From Rhodovulum sp. ES.010 (lineage in GTDB: Bacteria > Pseudomonadota > Alphaproteobacteria > Rhodobacterales > Rhodobacteraceae): 64,000 nucleotides of DNA. The position numbers and the translations under genes were made by a program. Numbering within the stretch: position 1 is the first letter of the stretch; every line of letters starts with the position of its first letter. Of the stretch, positions 1 through 8,900 are shown in pieces. The notes beneath the pieces are model-generated. The model saw nothing but the letters and a program-made list of their open reading frames with translations. It was not told the DNA's origin and ran no database searches. The DNA is taken from assembly GCF_900142935.1 (NCBI RefSeq), contig NZ_FSRS01000001.1, positions 320,001-384,000 of the forward strand, given 5' to 3'.

Positions 1-7
1 AGATATC

Positions 8-985
8 GTGCCCTGGCGCCTGTCCGTCGCCCCGATGATGGACTGGACCGACCGGCATTGCCGGTATTTCCACCGGCTGATGTCCGCGCACACGCTGCTC
101 TATACCGAGATGGTCACCGCGCCCGCGCTGGTGCGCGGCGAGGCGCGCCACCTGCTGGCCTTCGACCCGGCCGAGCACCCGGTCGCCGTGCAGCTGGGCG
201 GCTCGGACCCGAAGGAACTGGCCGAGGCCGCGCGGATCGCCTGCGACGAAGGCTATGACGAGGTCAATCTCAATGTCGGCTGCCCGTCGGACCGGGTGCA
301 GTCGGGCACCTTCGGGGCGGTGCTGATGAAAACGCCCGCGCTGGTCGCCGAGTGCGTGGCGGCGATGGCGGCCGCGTCCTCTGTCGAGGTCACGGTCAAA
401 TGCCGGATCGGGGTAGACGACCAGGACCCGCGCGAGGTCCTGCCCGGCTTTCTCGAAACCGTCGCGGCGGCGGGCGTCTCGCGGTTCGTCGTCCACGCGC
501 GCAAGGCCTGGCTGCAGGGGTTGAGCCCGAAGGAGAACCGGGACGTCCCGCCGCTCGACTACGGGCTGGTGGCCGAGATGAAGCGCGCCTTTCCGGCGCT
601 CGAAATCTGCATCAACGGCGGCGTTCAGAGCCTTGATGCCGCGCGGGATTTCCTCGCCGGCGGGCTTGACGGGGCGATGATCGGGCGCGCGGCCTATCAC
701 GATCCGGCCGCGATCCTGCTGCCGGCCGACGAAGCGATCTTCGGCGTGCCCGGCCAGACGTCGCGGCACCGGGTCGTGGAGGAGATGAAGCCCTATATCG
801 CGCGCCACCTCGCGACGGGCGGGCGGCTGCACGCGGTCACCCGGCACATGCTGGGGCTGTTCGCGGGCCGGCCCGGGGCGCGCGCCTGGCGCCGCGTGCT
901 CAGCGAGGGGGCGACACGGCCGGGCGCGGGGCTCGAGCTGCTGGACGAGGCGCTGCGCCAGCGCGACGGCGCGCGCGCCGCCTGA
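8..985 (+). CDS. dusA: tRNA-dihydrouridine synthase, DusA type
   Basis: Flavoenzyme that reduces uridine to dihydrouridine in the D-loop of tRNA. The N-terminal TIM barrel opens with the family signature SVAPMMDWTDRHCR, and the catalytic cysteine lies in NVGCPSDRVQSG (Cys92). FMN-phosphate binding is suggested by the GGVQSL and GAMIGRAAY segments near residues 205-230. About 325 residues is a normal family length. The GTG at position 8 gives only four residues before the signature and the frame stays open to the window edge, so the true start may lie a few codons upstream, outside the window. The assignment to the DusA subclass rests on overall similarity to the signature and is well supported. 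Confidence 0.93.
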   Translation: MPWRLSVAPMMDWTDRHCRYFHRLMSAHTLLYTEMVTAPALVRGEARHLLAFDPAEHPVAVQLGGSDPKELAEAARIACDEGYDEVNLNVGCPSDRVQSGTFGAVLMKTPALVAECVAAMAAASSVEVTVKCRIGVDDQDPREVLPGFLETVAAAGVSRFVVHARKAWLQGLSPKENRDVPPLDYGLVAEMKRAFPALEICINGGVQSLDAARDFLAGGLDGAMIGRAAYHDPAAILLPADEAIFGVPGQTSRHRVVEEMKPYIARHLATGGRLHAVTRHMLGLFAGRPGARAWRRVLSEGATRPGAGLELLDEALRQRDGARAA

Positions 986-1043
986 GCCCGCGCCCGCCAC
1001 ATGCCGCTTGCCGCGGGCGCGGCCATGCGCTACCCGGCCCGCG

Positions 1044-1868
1044 ATGCCCGAGCCGACGCTGATCCTTTCGATGCTGGCGCTGCTGCTCGCGATCGGCGCC
1101 GTGGCGGGCGTGATCGCGGGGCTCTTGGGCGTGGGCGGCGGGCTGATCCTGGTGCCGGCCTTCTTCTATGCCTTCTCGGCGCTGGGCTACGACAGCCCGC
1201 ACCTGATGCAGATCTGCCTTGCGACCTCGCTGGCGACGATCATCGTGACCTCGGTGCGCTCGGTCCTGGCGCATCACGCCAAGGGGGCGGTCGACTGGAC
1301 GATCCTGAAGGGCTGGGGGCCGGGGCTGGCGGCGGGCGCGGTGCTGGGCGTGCTGGTGGCCGCGGGGCTGCGCTCGGTCGTGCTGCAGGCCATGTTCGGC
1401 GTGCTGGGGGTGCTGGCCGGCGGCTGGCTGGCCTTCGGCAATCCGAACTGGCGGCTGGCCGAGGCGATGCCCCTGGGCCGGCTGCGCGCGGCGCTGTCGG
1501 CGCTGGTGGGGTTTCTCGCGGTGCTGATGGGCATCGGCGGCGGGCTGTTCGGCGTGCCGCTGATGACCGCCTACAACCAGCCGATCCACCGGGCCGTCGC
1601 CACGGCGGCGGGGTTCGGGGTCGCGATCGCCGGGCCCTCCGTGCTGGGCTTTCTCGCGATGCAGATCCCGCCCGAGGGCCGGCCACCGCTCACGGTCGGC
1701 GCGGTGAACCTGCCGGCCTTCGCGGTGATCGTGGGGATGACCTTCCTGACCGCGCCGCTCGGCGTGCGGCTCGCCCACCGGCTCGATCCGCGGCCGCTGC
1801 GCCGGGTCTTCGCGCTGTTCGCGCTGGTCGTGGCGGGCAACATGCTGCGAAAGGCGGTCGGGCTCTGA
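1044..1868 (+). CDS. TauE/SafE (DUF81) family membrane permease
   Basis: Predicted inner-membrane protein of 274 residues with about eight hydrophobic helices. The glycine-rich repeats GLLGVGGGLILVP near the N-terminus and GIGGGLFGVPLM in the second half are the duplicated signature of the TauE/SafE family, which exports sulfite, sulfoacetate or related small organic anions. The substrate here cannot be told. I chose the ATG that begins MPEPTLILSM because the first helix follows directly; an upstream in-frame ATG at 1008 would add a non-hydrophobic Arg/Pro stretch. It follows dusA by about 60 bp on the same strand, with no obvious functional link. Confidence 0.85.
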   Translation: MPEPTLILSMLALLLAIGAVAGVIAGLLGVGGGLILVPAFFYAFSALGYDSPHLMQICLATSLATIIVTSVRSVLAHHAKGAVDWTILKGWGPGLAAGAVLGVLVAAGLRSVVLQAMFGVLGVLAGGWLAFGNPNWRLAEAMPLGRLRAALSALVGFLAVLMGIGGGLFGVPLMTAYNQPIHRAVATAAGFGVAIAGPSVLGFLAMQIPPEGRPPLTVGAVNLPAFAVIVGMTFLTAPLGVRLAHRLDPRPLRRVFALFALVVAGNMLRKAVGL

Positions 1869-1873
1869 CCGCG

Positions 1874-2080
1874 TCAGGACCGCGCGAGGCGCGGGCGACG
1901 GGCCGGCAGCTCGTCCATCACCCGGCGGCGGTCCTCGGGGCGCATCCGGCTCCAGGCGCCGATCTCGTCCATCGAGCGCAGGCAGCCGATGCACAGCCGG
2001 CTTTCGGGGTCGACCTTGCAGACCTTGTTGCAGGGCGTCTCGATGGCGCCGGTCGGCCGGGCGGGGCGGTCTTCGCTCAT
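1874..2080 (-). CDS. DUF1289 small cysteine-containing protein
   Basis: A 68-residue protein with the DUF1289 pattern: TPCNKVCKVDP followed by LCIGCLRSMDEIGAWSRM. Four closely spaced cysteines (CxxxC ... CxxC) suggest metal or Fe-S binding, which is inferred and not shown for this protein. Its ATG overlaps the ruvX stop codon by 4 bp (ATGA), so it is the last gene of a translationally coupled ccmI-ruvX-DUF1289 chain. The family is widespread in proteobacteria and its biochemical role is not known to me. Confidence 0.85.
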   Translation of the reverse strand: MSEDRPARPTGAIETPCNKVCKVDPESRLCIGCLRSMDEIGAWSRMRPEDRRRVMDELPARRPRLARS

Positions 2081-2556
2081 GGCGCGTCCTTCAGGTGGCG
2101 CAATCGGTCGAGAAACCCCTGCAGGATATAGCCGGCGGCGACATGGTCAATCACTTCCGCGCGGCGCTTGCGCGAGGTGTCGGCCTCCAGCAGCGCGCGT
2201 TCGGCCGCGACCGTCGACAGCCGCTCGTCCCAGAAGCCGATGGGCAGGTCGGTCAGGCGCGAGAGGTTGCGCGCGAAGGCGCGGGTGGACTGGCAGCGCG
2301 GCCCCTCGGTCCCGTCCATGTTGCGCGGCAGCCCCAGCAGCAGCCCCGACACCGCGCGCCCCCGGGCGATTTCCAGCACCTGGCCCGCGTCCAGCGTGAA
2401 CTTCTTGCGCCGCACGGTCTCCAGCGGCGTCGCCACCGACCGGAACGCATCCGAGACCGCGACCCCGATGGTCTTCTCGCCGAAATCGAGCCCGACCAGC
2501 GCGCCATGGGCGGGCAGGGCGGCGGCGAACTCCTCGGGGCTGTCGAAAACGCTCAC
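2077..2556 (-). CDS. ruvX: Putative pre-16S rRNA nuclease / Holliday junction resolvase-like protein RuvX (YqgF)
   Basis: RNase H-fold protein of 159 residues. The N-terminal strand VGLDFGEKTIGVAVSD carries the first catalytic Asp (about residue 24), FWDERLST follows near residue 115, and the C-terminal AEVIDHVAAGYILQ supplies the final acidic residue. In E. coli, YqgF matures the 5' end of 16S rRNA. The GTG start overlaps the ccmI stop (GTGA), which fixes both the start and the coupling; a much longer upstream reading in this frame is only the antisense shadow of ccmI. Gene order ccmI-ruvX-DUF1289. Confidence 0.9.
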   Translation of the reverse strand: MSVFDSPEEFAAALPAHGALVGLDFGEKTIGVAVSDAFRSVATPLETVRRKKFTLDAGQVLEIARGRAVSGLLLGLPRNMDGTEGPRCQSTRAFARNLSRLTDLPIGFWDERLSTVAAERALLEADTSRKRRAEVIDHVAAGYILQGFLDRLRHLKDAP

Positions 2557-3788
2557 TCGGCGACGCCCGCCGCGGCCGCGGCCGCGCGGACGGTGTCCAG
2601 CGCGTCGGGATAGCCGGCAAAGAGCTGCTGCGCCTCGGCCCAGATGCGGCCGGCCTGCTCGGTATCGCCGAGCACGCCCAGCGCGCGGATCAGCTGCGCC
2701 CATTGCTGCGGCCCGCCGCCGTCGCGCGCCAGCCGGTCCGACAGGTTCGCCACCATGTTGCGCACCATCTCCTCGCGCTGCTCGGGGCTCATCCCGGCGG
2801 CGGCCTCCATGTCCTCGGCGGTGGGGCCGCGCACGCCCTCCGCCTCGGGCAGGGGCGGCATCTCGTAATCGGTGTCGCCGGCATACCAGGCCAGGTCCAG
2901 AATCTGGCTGCGCACGGGCTGAAGCCAGGGATCGCCCGCTTCCGTCGTCTTCAGAAGCTCGCGCCACACCCGGAAGGCCACGTCGGGCCGGCCGGTCTGG
3001 ATATGCATGAGCCCCCAGTAGTACAGCGCCGTGCCGTTGCGCGGGTCGCGGTTCAGCGCGTCCTCCAGCACCGCTTCGACCTCGGGCGAGACATAGCCGC
3101 CGGCCGCCAGAACCATCATGTCGGCCAGCGTGGCGTGATCCTCGGCGGTGGCGCGGCCCTGTTTCAGGTCGACCACCCGGGACTGCGCGGCATAGGCGGC
3201 CTTGAAGTTGCCCAGCGCCGCCTCGTTGCGCGCCAGCAGGATGAAGCCGCGCAGGTCGTCCTGCCGGTCGGCCACGACGCTGCGCAGCTTTTCGACAAGC
3301 TCGATATGCTCGGGCGAGGGCGGCGGCACGGGCACCGGCGGGGCCTGTTCCTCGGCCTCGGCCTGCCGCATCCGGTTGGCGCGATACTCCGCCGCCTCGC
3401 CCAGCCGCGCCTGCAGCGGCCGGTCGGGCGCACCGGGTGCGCCGACCACCGCATAGACGCCATAGGTGCCGGCGACCAGCGCGACGACCAGCCCCGCGGC
3501 CGTGGCTAGGCTGACGGTCCGCGGCGCCCGCGCGCCGCCGTCCTGTTCGGCCAGCTTGCGGTCGGCCTCCAGCACCCGGCGCGACACCTCGGTGCGGATG
3601 CGATCCGCTTCGTCGGGGGTGATCACGCCGCGCGCCAGGTCCTTGTCCACCTCGTGCAACTGATCGCGATAGACGCGCAGGTCGTAGGCCGCGGGCGGTT
3701 CGTCCCCCGACCGGCCGCGGACCAGCGTGACGGCGAGAAGCGCCGCGATCGCGGCGGCCAGCCCGATGGCGACGATCCAGAAGAACAT
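2553..3788 (-). CDS. ccmI: Cytochrome c maturation protein CcmI
   Basis: Inner-membrane component of the system I cytochrome c biogenesis machine that holds apocytochrome c before heme attachment. The 411-residue product has a first membrane helix at residues 2-22, a cytoplasmic loop (SxxDEPPAAYDLRVYRDQLHEVDKD type, with a leucine/acid-rich helix), a second helix at about 92-115 and a long periplasmic part with TPR-like helices such as GTALYYWGLMHIQTGRPDVA. The start MFFWIVAIG is chosen because the family begins directly with the first helix; the frame continues upstream without family resemblance. Other ccm genes (E, F, H) lie far away in this window, at 57.5-62.2 kb; ccmABCD and G are not present. 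Confidence 0.88.
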   Translation of the reverse strand: MFFWIVAIGLAAAIAALLAVTLVRGRSGDEPPAAYDLRVYRDQLHEVDKDLARGVITPDEADRIRTEVSRRVLEADRKLAEQDGGARAPRTVSLATAAGLVVALVAGTYGVYAVVGAPGAPDRPLQARLGEAAEYRANRMRQAEAEEQAPPVPVPPPSPEHIELVEKLRSVVADRQDDLRGFILLARNEAALGNFKAAYAAQSRVVDLKQGRATAEDHATLADMMVLAAGGYVSPEVEAVLEDALNRDPRNGTALYYWGLMHIQTGRPDVAFRVWRELLKTTEAGDPWLQPVRSQILDLAWYAGDTDYEMPPLPEAEGVRGPTAEDMEAAAGMSPEQREEMVRNMVANLSDRLARDGGGPQQWAQLIRALGVLGDTEQAGRIWAEAQQLFAGYPDALDTVRAAAAAAGVAE

Positions 3789-3985
3789 GCGCGGCGACCT
3801 CGTTGTAACGTTCCCCCGCCGATCTATTACGCATCCGGCGGAATCGAAAGGGCAAAGCGTCCGCCGCCGCGCCCCGCCGCCCATGTCGCGTTCCCGTTCC
3901 ACGATGCCGCAAGCGGGCAGGGGCGGGGCGCGCGCGCGGTGCATGAAGGGGCCCGGGAAAGCCCGCCAGACAAGGGGAGTCGCCT

Positions 3986-5239
3986 TTGGCCACGAGACGC
4001 TATTCCGCCTTCGCCGTCGCCCGCGAAGCCACCCGCTACCACGAAGGATGGGCGCGGGCCTGGACCTCTCCGGCCCCGAAATCTCACTATGATGTGATCG
4101 TGGTCGGCGCGGGCGGGCACGGGCTGGCGACGGCCTACTACCTCGGGCGCCGGTTCGGCATCCGCAACGTGGCGGTGATCGAAAAGGGCTGGCTGGGCGG
4201 CGGCAACACGGGCCGCAACACCACGATCATCCGCTCGAACTACCTGCAGGACCCATCCGCCGCGATCTACGAAAAGGCGCGCAGCCTCTACGAGGACCTG
4301 TCGCAGGAGCTGAACTACAACGTCATGTTCAGCCCCCGCGGCGTGCTGATGCTGGCCCAGACCGAGCACGAGGCGCGCGGCTGGAAGCGCACCGCGCAGG
4401 CCAACGCGCTGCAGGGCATCCCGACCGAGTTCATCGGGCCCAGGCGCGTCAAGGAAATCTGCCCGATCATGAACATCGAGGGGCCGCGCTACCCGGTCCT
4501 CGGCGCGCTCTGGCAGGCCCGCGGCGGCACCGCGCGCCACGACGCGGTCGCCTGGGGCTATGCGCGGGCCTGTTCGGCGATGGGCATGGACATCATCCAG
4601 CAATGCGAGGTGACGGCCGTTCGCCAACAGGGCGGCAAGGTGACCGGCGTCGAGACCTCGAAGGGCACGATCGGCTGCGACAAGCTCGCCATCGTCGTGG
4701 CGGGCCATTCCGGCGTGCTGGCCGAGATGGCCGGCTTCCGCCTGCCCATCGAATCCGTGGCGCTGCAGGCGCTGGTTTCCGAACCGATCAAGCCCTGCAT
4801 GGACGTGGTGGTGATGGCCAACAGCGTGCACGGCTACATGAGCCAGTCCGACAAGGGCGAGATGGTGATCGGCGGCGGCGCGGACGGGTTCAACAACTAC
4901 ACCCAGCGGGGCAGCTTCCACCATATCGAGGAAACCGTCCGCGCGCTGTGCGAGACCTTCCCCATCGTCACCCGGCTCAAGATGCTGCGGCAATGGGGCG
5001 GCATCGTCGACATGACCGGTGACCGTTCGCCGATCCTCTCGAAAACGCCCCTCGGCAACTGCTTCATCAATTGCGGCTGGGGTACCGGGGGCTTCAAGGC
5101 GATCCCCGGATCGGGCTGGGCGATGGCCGAGCTGGTGGCGAAGGGCGCGCCGGGGCCGCTGGCCGCCGAGTTCGGCCTCGACCGCTTCCGCGAGGGCCGC
5201 TTCATCGACGAAAGCGTGGCGGCGGGGGTGGCGCATTGA
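3986..5239 (+). CDS. soxB: Sarcosine oxidase, beta subunit (heterotetrameric)
   Basis: Catalytic subunit of heterotetrameric sarcosine oxidase, which oxidises sarcosine to glycine with transfer of the methyl group to tetrahydrofolate or release of formaldehyde, producing H2O2. FAD binds at DVIVVGAGGHGLATA (residues 36-50). The segment GGTARHDAVAWG (His185) corresponds to the region that in characterised enzymes carries the histidine covalently bound to FMN. At 417 residues the length is standard. The start is a TTG preceded by an AAGGGGAG ribosome-binding site; it gives the family N-terminus RRYSAFAVAREATRYHEGW. soxD, soxA and soxG follow after a 175-bp gap that contains its own promoter and a small ORF. 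Confidence 0.93.
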   Translation: MATRRYSAFAVAREATRYHEGWARAWTSPAPKSHYDVIVVGAGGHGLATAYYLGRRFGIRNVAVIEKGWLGGGNTGRNTTIIRSNYLQDPSAAIYEKARSLYEDLSQELNYNVMFSPRGVLMLAQTEHEARGWKRTAQANALQGIPTEFIGPRRVKEICPIMNIEGPRYPVLGALWQARGGTARHDAVAWGYARACSAMGMDIIQQCEVTAVRQQGGKVTGVETSKGTIGCDKLAIVVAGHSGVLAEMAGFRLPIESVALQALVSEPIKPCMDVVVMANSVHGYMSQSDKGEMVIGGGADGFNNYTQRGSFHHIEETVRALCETFPIVTRLKMLRQWGGIVDMTGDRSPILSKTPLGNCFINCGWGTGGFKAIPGSGWAMAELVAKGAPGPLAAEFGLDRFREGRFIDESVAAGVAH

Positions 5240-5355
5240 TGCCCGCCCGTCCGATCCTCGCCGCCCCGCTTGCGCCGCGCGACGCGCAGCCCGCCCCGGG
5301 CCGGCCCGCGCTGGGCCGCTCTGTCGCATCCGGGCGCCGTGCGCGTTTGGTCGCC

Positions 5356-5384
5356 TTGACGCTCCCGCAGCGCGTTCGCATAAG
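5356..5384 (+). promoter_or_regulatory. Candidate sigma-70 type promoter inside the sox locus
   Basis: TTGACG (5356-5361), a 17-bp spacer and CATAAG (5379-5384) stand in the gap between soxB and the next ORF. Spacing is ideal and the -35 matches five of six consensus bases. It would start transcription close to 5391, about 25 bp before the ATG of the 55-residue ORF, so soxDAG could be expressed apart from soxB. Confidence 0.5.
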
Positions 5385-5414
5385 GGGTGCCAAACGCAAT
5401 TCGGAGATCCGCCC

Positions 5415-5582
5415 ATGGCTGAGCAGAACTACGACGTCATCGTTCCCGAAAGCGCGAGCAAGTGGATCGGCCTGGTCGCCGGCCTGCTCCTGCCGCTCTT
5501 CATCGGGGTGGTCGGCGCCCAGATCTACGGCACCATTTCCAGCCAGGGCGGCGAGCAGGTCTACCCGCTGCCCGAAGAATAA
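5415..5582 (+). CDS. Small single-helix membrane protein (55 aa) in the sarcosine oxidase locus
   Basis: ATG preceded by a short CGGAG element. The 55-residue product has an acidic, soluble N-terminus (MAEQNYDVIVPESASKW), one strong membrane helix at about residues 18-41 (GLVAGLLLPLFIGVVGAQIY) and a short polar tail ending VYPLPEE. I do not recognise a named family. The reading frame is protein-like, lies between soxB and soxD on the same strand, ends 54 bp before soxD and has its own promoter. A role linked to the sarcosine oxidase operon, or as a membrane anchor or transporter accessory peptide, is a guess. Confidence 0.75.
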   Translation: MAEQNYDVIVPESASKWIGLVAGLLLPLFIGVVGAQIYGTISSQGGEQVYPLPEE

Positions 5583-5636
5583 GGGGGGCTTCCCCGGCGC
5601 CCCCGACCGTCTGACCCAACGGACCGAGGGGGCGTC

Positions 5637-5966
5637 ATGCTGATCCTGACCTGTCCCGTCTGCGGCACCGCCGCGGACGAAACCGAACTGTCGCCCGGCG
5701 GCGAGGCGCACCTGACGCGCCGCGGTCCCGGCTGGGACGACGCGCAGTTCGAATCCTACCTCTTCCACCGCAAGAACCCCAGGGGCGTCCATTTCGAACG
5801 CTGGCGGCACGCCCATGGCTGCGGCAAGTGGTTCCACGCCGCGCGCGATACGGTGACGCTGGAGGTGTTCGGCACCTATTCGGCGCAGGTGAGCGAACCG
5901 CCCCGCGACATAATCGACCGGATCGCCGCGAAACATCCCGGCTTCGAATGGGAGGGCGGGGAATGA
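5637..5966 (+). CDS. soxD: Sarcosine oxidase, delta subunit
   Basis: The small zinc-binding subunit of heterotetrameric sarcosine oxidase. The 109-residue protein begins LILTCPVCG, and this CxxC with a later His/Cys pair (HAHGCGKWFHAARDT) forms the zinc site known in the family. The C-terminal half includes DTVTLEVFGTYSAQ. Its TGA stop overlaps the ATG of soxA (ATGA), so the two are translationally coupled. Position between soxB and soxA is the usual order. Confidence 0.92.
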   Translation: MLILTCPVCGTAADETELSPGGEAHLTRRGPGWDDAQFESYLFHRKNPRGVHFERWRHAHGCGKWFHAARDTVTLEVFGTYSAQVSEPPRDIIDRIAAKHPGFEWEGGE

Positions 5967-8900
5967 GCTTTCGCCTGCACACCGGCGGCCGCCTGATCGA
6001 CCGCGCCGCGCCCTGCAGCTTCACCTTCGACGGGGCCGCGCATGAGGGCTTCGCCGGCGACACGCTGGCCGCGGCCCTTCTGGCCAGTGACCGGATGCTG
6101 GTCGGCCGGTCCTTCAAGTATCACCGGCCCCGCGGCGTGGTCGCCTCGGGCGCCGAGGAACCGAACGCGCTGGTGGGCCTCGGGCAGGGCGGCCGGTTCG
6201 AGCCGAACCAGCGCGCCACCATGACGGAACTCTTCGACGGGCTGGTGGCCGAAAGCCAGAACCGCTTCCCTTCGCTGGACTTCGACGTGGGCGCGCTGAA
6301 CGCGCGTCTCGCCCGGTTCCTGCCCGCGGGGTTCTACTACAAGACGTTCCTCTGGCCGCGCGCCTTCTGGAAGCATGTCTACGAACCGGTGATCCGCCAG
6401 TCGGCGGGCCTGGGCCGCGCGCCGACCGAGGCCGACCCCGACACCTACGAACATTTCCACGCCCATGTCGACGTGCTGGTGGTCGGCGGCGGTGTCGCGG
6501 GGCTGGAGGCCGCGCTGGTCGCGGGCCGGTCGGGCGCGCGCGTGCTGCTGGTCGAACAGACCGCCCATTGGGGCGGCCGCGCGCCGGTGGACGGGGGCGA
6601 GATCGACGGCCAGGCGCCCGCAGCGTGGGTAAGGGGCGCCGTCGAAGCCCTTGAAAAGATGGATAACGTCACGCTGCGCCTGCGCATGCAGGGGGCGGGC
6701 GTCTACGACCACGGCTATGTGCTGGCCCACGAACGGCTGACCGATCACGCCCCCGATGCACCCGGCCCCCGCCACCGCCTGTGGAAGATCCGCGCCAAAC
6801 AGGTGGTCACCGCCACCGGTGCCATCGAACGCCCGCTGGCCTTCCCCGGCAACGACGTGCCGGGCGTCATGCTGGCCTCTGCGGTGCGCGACTACGTGGT
6901 GAACTGGGCCGTCGCGCCCGGCCAACGCACCGTGATCGTCACCAACAACGACGACGCCTATCGCACGGCGCTGACCCTGCTGGACGCGGGGCTGGAGGTT
7001 CCGGCCATCGTCGATGCCCGGCAAACCGCCGACGGGCCCTTGCCCCAGGCCGTGCGGGCACGCGGCGTGCCGGTGCGGACGGGCATGGCCGTGGTCAAGG
7101 TCAAGGGCGCCAAGCGCGTGACCGGCGTGGGCATCGGCCCGGTCAACGGGCTCGCCATGGCCTCCGACACGATTGCCTGCGATGCGGTGGCGATGTCGGG
7201 CGGCTGGTCGCCGGTGGTGCACCTGTGGTCCCATTGCGGCGGCAAGCTGACCTGGGACGACCGGCACGGCATGTTCCGGCCCGACCCCTCCCGCGCGCCG
7301 ACCGGCGCCGACGGGCGGCCCTTCGTGACGACGGCCGGCGCGGCCAGCGGTGCGCTGCTGGCCGAAGACTGCCTGCCCGATGCCGGCCGGGCAGGGGCGG
7401 CGGCGGCCGAGGCGGCCGGGTGCCGGGCGGAAGTCCGAACATTTGCCATATCGAAGTCCGATGAAAGTCCGATGGAATTCATATGGGTCATGCCGCGCCG
7501 CGCCGAGCCCGCCGCGCGCATGAAGATGTTTCTCGACTACCAGAACGACGTGAAGGTTTCGGACGTCCAGCTCGCCGCCCGCGAGGGCTACGAAAGCGTC
7601 GAGCACACCAAGCGCTATACCACGCTGGGGATGGCGACCGACCAAGGGAAACTCAGCAATATCAACGGGCTCGCGATCCTGGCCGATACGCTGGGCGCGG
7701 CGATCCCGCAGGTCGGCACCACGACCTTCCGCCCGCCCTACACGCCGCTGACGCTGGGCGCCATCGCGGGCGAGGCGCGCGGCGCGACCTTCCAGCCGGT
7801 GCGCAAGACCCCGATCCACGCCTGGCATGAAGCGCAAGGCGCCCATTTCGAACCCGTGGGCCACTGGCGCCGTCCCTACACCTATCCGCGCAAGGGCGAG
7901 AGCGTCGCGCAGTCGGTGCAGCGGGAGGTGAAGAACACCCGCGAAAACGTCGGCGTGCTGGACGCCTCGACGCTGGGCAAGCTGCTGGTCAAGGGGCCGG
8001 ATGCGGCGGAGTTCCTCGACCGCGTCTACACCAACATGAAGTCCACGCTGAAACCCGGGCGCTGCCGTTACGGGCTGATGTGTTCGGAAAACGGCTTCCT
8101 GATGGATGACGGCGTGGTGGCCCGGCTGTCGGAGGACAGCTTCCTCTGCCACACGACCAGCGGAGGGGCCGAGCATGTGCACCAGCACCTGGAGGAATGG
8201 CTGCAGACCGAGTGGTGGGACCTCAAGGTTCACGTCGTCAACCTGACCGAGCAATACGCCCAGGTCGCGGTTGTCGGCCCCAAGGCGCGGACCCTGCTGG
8301 AAAAACTCGGCGGCATGGACCTGTCCAGGGACGCGCTGTCCTTCATGGGTTGGGCGGACGGCACGCTGGCCGGCATCCCGGCCCGGGTCTACCGCATCTC
8401 GTTCTCGGGCGAACTCTCCTTCGAGGTGGCGATCCCCGCGAACCGGGGCCGCGCGTTCTGGGATGCCTGCCTGGCCGCGGGCGAAGACCTCGGCGTGATG
8501 CCCTACGGCACCGAGGCGCTGCACATCATGCGCGCCGAAAAGGGCTTCATCATGATCGGGGACGAGACCGACGGAACCGTGATCCCGCAGGACCTCGGCC
8601 TCGACTGGGCGGTGTCGAAGAAGAAGGACGATTTCATCGGCAAGCGCGCGCAGGCGCGCAGCCACATGACCGACCCGGAGCGGTGGAAACTGGTCGGCCT
8701 GGAAACGCTGGACGGATCCGTCCTGCCGGACGGCGCCTACGCGCTGGACGATGGGAAGAACGCCAACGGCCAGCGCAACGTGCAGGGCCGCGTCACGTCG
8801 AGCTATCACTCGCCCACGCTCGGGCGCGGCATCGCGATGGGGCTGGTGCGCCACGGGCCCGACCGGATGGGCGAGGTGATCGCCTTCGGCAAGGTCGACG

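Noticed and set aside
5745-5757. GTTCGAATCC, resembling the T-loop of a tRNA
   Set aside because: It lies inside soxD in frame (QFESYL), and no acceptor or anticodon stems surround it.
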